Assembly (NCBI GenBank): GCA_027023115.1
Contig: JALVWZ010000203.1
Span: 1 to 10,715, forward strand
Length of the DNA stretch: 10,715 bases
Direction of reading: 5' to 3'
DNA from: Thermaceae bacterium
Lineage (GTDB): Bacteria > Deinococcota > Deinococci > Deinococcales > Marinithermaceae
Part shown: one piece after another, positions 6,262 through 10,715 of the stretch
Layout of the letters: each line of letters begins with the position of its first letter
Position numbering within the stretch: the stretch's first letter is position 1
Made by a program: the position numbers and the translations under genes
Notes under the pieces: model-generated
The model's input: only the letters and a program-made list of their open reading frames with translations
Databases searched by the model: none
What the model was told of the DNA's origin: nothing

Positions 6262-6744
6262 ATGCTTACCGCCTGGGGTTATTTCGCCAGCCCGATCGGC
6301 CTCATCAGCGCTGCGGCGACGCCCGCCGGCCTGCGCGTGGTGGAGCTGGTAGGCGCTCCCAGCCAAGAACAAGACGGCCCGGGCTGGGAGCACGTCACCG
6401 AGTTCTTCGAGTACGCCGAGAACTACTTCCGCGGCGGCCGCCCCGTCTGGCGCGGCCCGCTCGACTTTTCCGGCCACGACCCGCGGCGGGTGGCCCTCTG
6501 GCGCGAGGTCATGGAAATCCCCTACGGCCAGACCCGCAGCTACGCCGAGCTGGGGAGGCGGCTGGCGCTGCACCCGCGCGCCGTCGGCGCCGGTATGCGC
6601 GCCGCGCCGCTGCTTTTGGTCATCCCCGCCCAGCGGGTAATCCACGCCGACGGCAGCATCGGCGGATTTGCCGGCTTTGAGGGGGTCAAACGCTGGTTGC
6701 TCGATTTCGAACGGGGCAACGTCAATCCTGCAGATATTTCCTGA
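6262..6744 (+). CDS. Alkyltransferase-like protein (ATL), MGMT homologue lacking the catalytic cysteine
   Basis: The 160-residue protein belongs to the O6-alkylguanine-DNA alkyltransferase family but cannot perform the suicide transfer. The C-terminal DNA-binding domain (about 72-150) has IPYGQTRSYAELGRRL at 86-101, with the nucleotide-flipping Tyr94, and HPRAVGAGMR at 104-113, with the arginine finger at Arg106. The active-site motif, normally IPCHRV, reads IPAQRV at 121-126, so the acceptor cysteine is Ala123 and the adjacent His is Gln124. GGFAGFEGVKRWLLDFE follows, retaining the structural Glu150. ATLs bind O6-alkylguanine and recruit nucleotide excision repair; an Ala-type ATL is described in Thermus thermophilus (TTHA1564, from memory). 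The N-terminal half is the degenerate alpha/beta domain seen in full-length MGMT. Its ATG abuts the TetR stop without a ribosome binding site, and its last 23 bases overlap acuC tail to tail. Annotation pipelines may mislabel it as active methyltransferase. Confidence 0.9.
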   Translation: MLTAWGYFASPIGLISAAATPAGLRVVELVGAPSQEQDGPGWEHVTEFFEYAENYFRGGRPVWRGPLDFSGHDPRRVALWREVMEIPYGQTRSYAELGRRLALHPRAVGAGMRAAPLLLVIPAQRVIHADGSIGGFAGFEGVKRWLLDFERGNVNPADIS

Positions 6745-7855
6745 CCGTTAGCAAGAGCCGCTCCACTCCGGCGCGGTTGTAGCGCTCTACCTCGGCGCGC
6801 CGCTCCACCGGCGGCGGACCGGCGCGGTCGCAAACCGCGTCGCTCAGCTCGCGCCCCAGACGCTCGCGCCAGCGCCGCAGCCAGGCCGGCGGCAGCTGAT
6901 CCGGCAGCGGCTTTTCGCTTAGCAGGTGATATAAGAGCGTCCAAACGCGCACCGCCGCGTCGAAGGAGTACCCTCCGCCGAGGGTAAAGACTATCCGGCC
7001 GCCGGTGTATTCTTCGGCCCCAGCCAGCAAGAGCTCGAAAACGCGCCGGTAGGCGCGGGTGGTGAGGAGCAGGTCGGCCAGAGGATCCTGGTAGTGGGCG
7101 TCGGCCCCCGGCTGCACCAGGATCACGTCCGGGCGGAACCACTCGAGCGCCCTGCCCAAGAGCGCCGCGAACCCCTCCACGTAGACCTCGTCTTCGGTAT
7201 AGGGCTCCAGCGGCCAGTTCCAGCTGTAGCCGGTGCCGCCCCCCTGACCAATCTCATAGACGCCGCCGCTGCCCGGGAAGAGGTAGCGGCCCGATTCGTG
7301 CAGCGAAAGCGTCAGCACCCGCGGATCGTCGTAAAAGAGCCACTGCACGCCGTCACCGTGGTGTACGTCCACGTCCACGTAAAGAACCCGCAGCCCCTCG
7401 CGCAGAAAGTGGCGGATGGCCACCGCCAGGTCGTTGTAAACGCAAAACCCCGAGGCGCGGTCGAACTGGGCGTGGTGCAACCCGCCGCCCAGTTGCAGCA
7501 CCCGCCCGACCTTGCCAGCGGTTACCAAACGGGCGGCGCTGAGCGCTCCCCCCACCAGCCAGCGGGCCGCCTCGTCCATGCCGGCGAAAACCGGCGTGTC
7601 GCTGGTGCCCAGCCCGTACTCGGCCAGGTCGTCCGGGCGCTCGCCGCGGCTGGCCGCCTCCACCCGGCGCACGTAGCGTTCGGCGTGGACCCAGAGAACC
7701 TCTTCGCGGCTGGCCGGCTCGGGCGCGCGCGGCGCAAAGCCGGGGTCGAGCTCGCGCAAGAGCTCCACCAGCATCTCCAGGCGCAGCGGGCTGAAGGGAT
7801 GGGTCTCGCCCAGGTTATAGCTCAGGTACTGCTCGCTGTAGATTACTTCGACCAT
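6722..7855 (-). CDS. acuC: AcuC, class I histone deacetylase-like protein deacetylase
   Basis: In B. subtilis AcuC removes the acetyl group that AcuA places on acetyl-CoA synthetase, reactivating it; the family is zinc-dependent. The 377-residue protein aligns over its length with class I HDACs. Catalytic His127-His128 lie in GGLHHAQ, followed by ASGFCVYND; zinc ligands Asp163 and His165 are in DVDVHHGDGV; the third ligand Asp252 is in QPGADAHYQDPL; and the transition-state Tyr296 is in TLGGGYSF. All key residues are present, so it should be active. The N-terminal THPFSPLRLEML is the usual AcuC opening. The C-terminal 70 residues form a variable Arg/Glu-rich tail. It is the last gene of a five-gene unit and its ATG lies inside acuB, overlapping by 13 bases. 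The true substrate in this organism is inferred. Confidence 0.93.
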   Translation of the reverse strand: MVEVIYSEQYLSYNLGETHPFSPLRLEMLVELLRELDPGFAPRAPEPASREEVLWVHAERYVRRVEAASRGERPDDLAEYGLGTSDTPVFAGMDEAARWLVGGALSAARLVTAGKVGRVLQLGGGLHHAQFDRASGFCVYNDLAVAIRHFLREGLRVLYVDVDVHHGDGVQWLFYDDPRVLTLSLHESGRYLFPGSGGVYEIGQGGGTGYSWNWPLEPYTEDEVYVEGFAALLGRALEWFRPDVILVQPGADAHYQDPLADLLLTTRAYRRVFELLLAGAEEYTGGRIVFTLGGGYSFDAAVRVWTLLYHLLSEKPLPDQLPPAWLRRWRERLGRELSDAVCDRAGPPPVERRAEVERYNRAGVERLLLTVRKYLQD

Positions 7856-8472
7856 GGCTTCTCGGGCGGCCAGAGTACTTCGAACCCGGCGGCGCGCAGC
7901 TCGTCCGCGAGGCGCCTGGTCTCCAGGCTGTCCACGCGCAGCACGTTGCGCACGCAGCAGTTGACGTCGGGGTAGGTCAAAAGCGAGTGGATGTTGACGC
8001 CGCGCTCGGCGAAGAACTGCGTCAGCCGCGCCAGCTGCCCCGGCTGGTCGGGCAGACGCACCTCGATGCGGCCGCTGGGCAACCGGGCACCGGTCATCGC
8101 CACCAAAGCGTCGAGCAGGTCTATGCCGGTGATTATCCCCACCAACTCGCGCCCCTCGACCACCGGCAGGCTGCCGACCTTGCGGTCGCGCATCACCCGC
8201 GCCGCCTCCTCTACCGGGTCCAGGGGGTCGGCGGTGAGCACCGGCGTGGTCATCACCTCCTCTACCCGCGCCTCCGGCTTGTAAGGCATCGGCGCCAAGT
8301 CACTGGTAGCCAAACGCAGGTCACGGTCGGTGAGAATGCCCACCAGGCGACCGTTTTCCAATACCGGCAAGTGCCGGATCCCCTGTTCCCACATCAGGTC
8401 GTTGGCTTCCTGCAGGGTCACGCCAACCTCGACCGTGACCACCGGATAGTGCATTACGTCGCGTACGAGCAT
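7843..8472 (-). CDS. acuB: AcuB, CBS-pair and ACT domain protein
   Basis: AcuB is a small regulatory protein of unproven biochemical role found with acuA and acuC. The 209-residue protein has two CBS motifs, about 1-57 (VRDVMHYPVVTV, GIRHLPVLENGRLVGILTDRDL) and 70-125 (VEEVMTTPVLT, KVGSLPVVEGRELVGIITGIDLL), which together should bind an adenine nucleotide. An ACT domain follows (about 136-200; RIEVRLPDQPGQLARLTQFFAERGVNIHSLL), usually an amino acid-sensing fold. Loss of the acu genes in B. subtilis impairs growth on acetate or acetoin. The ATG at 8472 has GGAGG four bases upstream. It follows acuA by 26 bases and overlaps acuC by 13 bases. A nucleotide-sensing switch on the acetylation cycle is a reasonable inference. 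Confidence 0.9.
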   Translation of the reverse strand: MLVRDVMHYPVVTVEVGVTLQEANDLMWEQGIRHLPVLENGRLVGILTDRDLRLATSDLAPMPYKPEARVEEVMTTPVLTADPLDPVEEAARVMRDRKVGSLPVVEGRELVGIITGIDLLDALVAMTGARLPSGRIEVRLPDQPGQLARLTQFFAERGVNIHSLLTYPDVNCCVRNVLRVDSLETRRLADELRAAGFEVLWPPEKPWSK

Positions 8473-8498
8473 ACCGCCTCCGTACCCTCAGTCTAACG

Positions 8499-9104
8499 TC
8501 AAAAGGGAATGTCCCAGGGGGCGCGCCCCTGGCGGCGCAGGCGGTGGAAGCAGCGCACCGTCTCGGCGGAGGCGGCCGGGCCAATCCGGGCCATCAGGGC
8601 GTTCTCGATGTGGCCGGCTATGTCGGGGTCGTCGGTGCGCCAGAGTTGAAAACCAACCTTCTGGTAGAGCTTGATCAACAGCTCGCGGTAGGCAAAGGTG
8701 CTCAGGCCGGTGCGCCTGGTGTCGTAGTGCCAGGACAGCAGCTGGGCGATGACCACCTTGTCGTCAAAGAAGCCGCTGGCGAAGGTTTCTTGCAAGAGCC
8801 GGCCGGCCAGCCCGTGGCCGCGCCAGGCGGGAACCACCTCGACCGCCCCCAGCTCCCAGATCTTGCCGCTGGGGTCTTTGCTCCAGCACTCGAAGGGGTC
8901 GGGCAGCTGGAAGGCGGCATAGGCGACGGTCTGCCCTCCGGTAAAGGCGGTGCTGACCAGACCGCGCTCGCTCTTCACTAACTTCACCAGCGCCTCGTGC
9001 TGGCGCTCAGGAGGGCGAAAGATGTTCAGGTCGGGATGGAAGGGGTGGGCCGCCAGTTTGTCTGCCGGGCAGATCGTGCAAAGTACCGGCTCGGTTGCAG
9101 TCAT
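8499..9104 (-). CDS. acuA: AcuA-like GNAT protein acetyltransferase
   Basis: AcuA in B. subtilis transfers acetyl from acetyl-CoA to a lysine of acetyl-CoA synthetase and shuts it off. The 201-residue protein (AcuA is about 210) contains the GNAT core: ELGAVEVVPAWRGHGLAGRLL at 84-104, in which RGHGLA is the acetyl-CoA pyrophosphate-binding loop, and an ELLIKLYQKVGFQLW helix-strand at 141-155. The N-terminal FHPDLNIFRPPERQHEAL segment and the central HYDTRRTGLSTFAYRELL resemble AcuA rather than generic GNATs. The start at ATG 9104 is chosen because the open frame further upstream is the moaD coding region; it lies four bases after the moaD stop. The acuB and acuC neighbours support the assignment strongly. 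The acetyl-CoA synthetase gene itself is not in the window. Confidence 0.85.
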   Translation of the reverse strand: MTATEPVLCTICPADKLAAHPFHPDLNIFRPPERQHEALVKLVKSERGLVSTAFTGGQTVAYAAFQLPDPFECWSKDPSGKIWELGAVEVVPAWRGHGLAGRLLQETFASGFFDDKVVIAQLLSWHYDTRRTGLSTFAYRELLIKLYQKVGFQLWRTDDPDIAGHIENALMARIGPAASAETVRCFHRLRRQGRAPWDIPF

Positions 9105-9108
9105 TGGA

Positions 9109-9375
9109 CTATCCGCCGGCCACCGGTGGGAAGATGTCGAGCACGTCGTCGGGCGCCACCGGCGTGTCCAGCCCCTCGAGGTAGCGCACGTCGCGGCCGT
9201 TGCGAAACACCGAGACCCGCTCCGATAGTCGGCCGGGTTCCGCAAACAGCTCCGCGCCAAGCTGTGGGTGCCGCTCCAAAAGGCGCTCTATTACCTCGCC
9301 TACCGTATTCCCGGCCAGCTCGAGGTGCTTGCTGCCGGTCAGGTCGCGATAGGTGGCGTAGAGGTTAACCCTCAC
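9109..9375 (-). CDS. MoaD/ThiS-family ubiquitin-like sulfur-carrier protein
   Basis: This 88-residue beta-grasp protein ends in PPVAGG, the C-terminal Gly-Gly that is adenylated and thiocarboxylated in MoaD, ThiS and ubiquitin-like modifiers. Other marks are the opening [29 protein letters not shown] at 24-39 and VAPDDVLDIFPPVAGG at 73-88, matching the longer archaeal-type MoaD (also SAMP-like) subgroup. It could be a molybdopterin synthase small subunit, a sulfur carrier for tRNA thiolation, or a protein modifier. The start is GTG 9375 because GGAGG lies four bases before it; it overlaps the upstream LapA-like gene by 11 bases, and the acuA start follows four bases after the stop. No moaE, moeB-like E1 or other molybdenum cofactor gene is adjacent, so its role is unclear. 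Confidence 0.87.
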   Translation of the reverse strand: MRVNLYATYRDLTGSKHLELAGNTVGEVIERLLERHPQLGAELFAEPGRLSERVSVFRNGRDVRYLEGLDTPVAPDDVLDIFPPVAGG

Positions 9376-9589
9376 CGCGCCTCCGCCACCACCAAGCGCT
9401 GACGAAGCCCAGAACAAAGCCGAGCGTCAGCAATGCCAGGATGAACCAGCCGCTATTGGCGCGGCGTACCCCAAACCACCAAAAACGGCTTTCCTGGGTA
9501 AAGTTGAGCCCGATAACCACCGCCAGCAGGATGATGACCACGATGGTCAAGTAGAGCCGGACCTGCGCCCAGCGAGAGGTGCCTTCCAT
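9365..9589 (-). CDS. LapA-domain (DUF1049) small membrane protein
   Basis: The 74-residue protein has two strong transmembrane segments, about 11-29 ([19 protein letters not shown]) and 48-67 ([20 protein letters not shown]), joined by a loop with [13 protein letters not shown] and ending in RRRGEG. This matches the lipopolysaccharide-assembly protein A domain family (LapA, DUF1049), whose exact role varies; in E. coli LapA works with LapB in outer-membrane biogenesis. No lapB is present here. It is the first gene of the minus-strand unit, with a TAACAT -10 six bases before its ATG and no ribosome binding site, and its 3' end overlaps moaD by 11 bases. Functional connection to acetate metabolism is not apparent. 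Confidence 0.8.
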   Translation of the reverse strand: MEGTSRWAQVRLYLTIVVIILLAVVIGLNFTQESRFWWFGVRRANSGWFILALLTLGFVLGFVSAWWWRRRGEG

Positions 9590-9595
9590 GCGCTT

Positions 9596-9601
9596 ATGTT
9601 A
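9596..9601 (-). promoter_or_regulatory. Putative -10 box (TAACAT), leaderless promoter of the lapA-moaD-acuABC unit
   Basis: On the minus strand TAACAT ends six bases before the ATG at 9589, the same spacing as the TetR promoter, implying initiation on or near the start codon. No ribosome binding site precedes the gene. It lies 11 bp from the opposing glyA -10 box, so the two polymerases would compete for the same 38-bp region. The -35 is weak. Confidence 0.5.
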
Positions 9602-9612
9602 CCCCGTGCGTA

Positions 9613-9618
9613 TATAAT
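9613..9618 (+). promoter_or_regulatory. Consensus -10 box (TATAAT) of glyA
   Basis: A perfect TATAAT within TATATAATCG ends nine bases before the glyA ATG at 9628, predicting a leader of only a few bases and no ribosome binding site. It is embedded in the divergent lapA/glyA region. A -35 match is not obvious. Confidence 0.6.
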
Positions 9619-9627
9619 CGCATCGGT

Positions 9628-10715
9628 ATGAACCCCCGTGACGACACCATATTTCAGCTGATAGAACGCGAAGCGCGCCGGCAGGCGGAGGGGCTCGAGC
9701 TGATCGCCAGCGAGAACTTCACCAGCGCCCAGGTGCGCGAGGCGGTGGGCAGCGTGCTCACCAACAAATACGCCGAGGGTTACCCGGGCCACCGCTATTA
9801 CGGGGGCTGCGAGGTGGTGGACCAGGTCGAAACCCTGGCCATAGAGCGGGCCAAGACCCTCTTCGGCGCCGCCTGGGCCAACGTCCAGCCCCACTCCGGC
9901 TCGCAGGCCAATATGGCCGTCTACTTTACCCTGATGAAGCCCGGCGATACCCTCCTGGGCATGGACCTGGCCGCCGGCGGGCACCTGACCCACGGTTCGC
10001 GGGTCAACTTTTCCGGCAAGCTCTACGACGTGGTCAGCTACGGCGTGGACCGCGAGACCGAAACCATTGACTACGACGAAGTAGAACGCCTGGCCCGCGA
10101 GCACCGTCCCAAAGTGATCGTCGCCGGAGCCAGCGCCTACCCGCGGGTGATCCACTTCGACCGCTTCCGCGAGATCGCCGACGCCGTGGGGGCCTACCTG
10201 GTGGTCGACATGGCCCACTTCGCCGGGCTGGTAGCCGCCGGGTTGCACCCCAACCCCGTTCCCTACGCCGACGTGGTCACCAGCACCACCCACAAGACCC
10301 TGCGCGGTCCCCGCGGCGGGCTCATCCTCTCGCGCGACGCCAAACTGGGTAAGAAGATAGACAAGACCATCTTCCCCGGTATTCAGGGCGGGCCGCTCGA
10401 GCACGTCATCGCCGGCAAGGCGGTGGCCTTCTTTGAAGCACTGCAACCGCAGTTCAAGACCTACAGCGCCAAGGTCGTCGAGAGCTCCGCGCGCCTGGCC
10501 GCCGAGCTGGCCAAGCGCGGCTACCGCATCGTTTCGGGCGGAACCGACAACCACCTCTTCCTGGTGGACCTCCGCCCGGCCGGACTGACCGGCGCCGAGG
10601 CCGAAGACCGGCTCGGCCGCGCTGGCATAACCGTCAACAAAAACGGCATTCCCTTCGACCCCCAGCCGCCGCGCGTCACCAGCGGCATCCGCGCCGGCAC
10701 CGCCGCGATCACCAC
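9628..10715 (+). CDS. glyA: Serine hydroxymethyltransferase, 3' end beyond window
   Basis: GlyA is a PLP-dependent enzyme that interconverts serine and glycine while loading tetrahydrofolate with a one-carbon unit. The frame is open from ATG 9628 to the window edge, 362 codons of a protein usually a little over 400 residues. Landmarks are [11 protein letters not shown] at 23-33, [15 protein letters not shown] at 46-60, [11 protein letters not shown] at 89-99, [14 protein letters not shown] at 192-205 (PLP-binding Asp194 and stacking-region His197), and the PLP-lysine motif [14 protein letters not shown] with Lys223. The tetrahydrofolate and substrate region GIPFDPQ is near the end. The MNPRDDTIF start is right at the proper N-terminus and follows a TATAAT box, so it is probably a near-leaderless message. 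It is divergent from the acu unit. Confidence 0.96.
   Translation, partial: MNPRDDTIFQLIEREARRQAEGLELIASENFTSAQVREAVGSVLTNKYAEGYPGHRYYGGCEVVDQVETLAIERAKTLFGAAWANVQPHSGSQANMAVYFTLMKPGDTLLGMDLAAGGHLTHGSRVNFSGKLYDVVSYGVDRETETIDYDEVERLAREHRPKVIVAGASAYPRVIHFDRFREIADAVGAYLVVDMAHFAGLVAAGLHPNPVPYADVVTSTTHKTLRGPRGGLILSRDAKLGKKIDKTIFPGIQGGPLEHVIAGKAVAFFEALQPQFKTYSAKVVESSARLAAELAKRGYRIVSGGTDNHLFLVDLRPAGLTGAEAEDRLGRAGITVNKNGIPFDPQPPRVTSGIRAGTAAIT

Noticed and set aside
6262..6744. Functional O6-methylguanine-DNA methyltransferase (Ogt)
   Set aside because: The alkyl-acceptor cysteine is alanine, so it cannot transfer the methyl group.
7094..7975. A 293-residue open frame on the plus strand opposite acuC and acuB
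   Set aside because: Both minus-strand genes have complete catalytic or domain motifs; the plus-strand frame has none and spans two genes.
9105..9260. A longer acuA start at 9260
   Set aside because: The extra 52 residues translate moaD in another frame and resemble no GNAT N-terminus; ATG 9104 directly after the moaD stop gives the normal AcuA length.
9547..10554. A 335-residue open frame on the minus strand opposite glyA
   Set aside because: It is the antisense of a clear serine hydroxymethyltransferase; its Gly/Val/His-rich composition is typical of high-GC shadow frames and no family motif appears.
1..10715. CRISPR arrays, tRNA or rRNA genes, insertion sequences and rho-independent terminators
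   Set aside because: No spaced direct repeats, cloverleaf-like segments, transposase motifs or hairpin plus T-run sites were seen; nearly the whole window is coding.

Overview
The window looks like chromosomal DNA of a high-GC thermophile of the Deinococcus-Thermus lineage, probably family Thermaceae (Thermus, Meiothermus or Oceanithermus type). The evidence is an RNA polymerase omega subunit very like the Thermus one, dense gene packing with short overlaps, an alkyltransferase-like protein with alanine in place of the catalytic cysteine, and several TANNNT -10 boxes sitting 6-10 nt upstream of start codons, as expected for the leaderless mRNAs common in this group. Genus is an inference. There are no mobile elements, RNA genes or CRISPR arrays, and no gene-free stretch longer than about 100 bp.

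Layout. Positions 1-649 (minus) hold the N-terminal part of a GH13 amylase/neopullulanase-type enzyme that runs off the left edge. A 91-bp divergent region (650-740) with a perfect 7-bp inverted repeat separates it from a plus-strand housekeeping operon: gmk, rpoZ, coaBC, argR and a MarC-family membrane protein (741-4021). A second plus-strand unit starts at 4052 with homoserine kinase (thrB), which overlaps a DUF4388 (PATAN-like) protein. A third starts at a near-perfect leaderless promoter and holds a TetR-family regulator directly abutting an alkyltransferase-like (ATL) DNA-repair protein (5659-6744).

The minus strand from 9589 down to 6722 is one compact five-gene cluster: a LapA-like two-TM membrane protein, a MoaD/ThiS ubiquitin-fold protein ending in Gly-Gly, and acuA-acuB-acuC (GNAT acetyltransferase, CBS-ACT protein, class I HDAC-type deacetylase). 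In Bacillus subtilis AcuA and AcuC reversibly acetylate acetyl-CoA synthetase, so this cluster probably controls acetate activation. The presence of a ubiquitin-like protein in the same unit is the most intriguing feature. The cluster converges on the ATL gene with a 23-bp tail-to-tail overlap. Divergent from its 5' end, glyA (serine hydroxymethyltransferase) runs off the right edge.

Most genes are ordinary metabolism: nucleotide (gmk), CoA (coaBC), arginine control (argR), threonine (thrB), one-carbon/glycine (glyA) and acetate (acuABC). Points worth a second look are the moaD-acuABC linkage, the ATL active site (Cys to Ala and His to Gln), an apparent loss of the usual CoaC cysteine in CoaBC, the repeated leaderless promoter architecture, and the inverted repeat between the GH13 gene and gmk.
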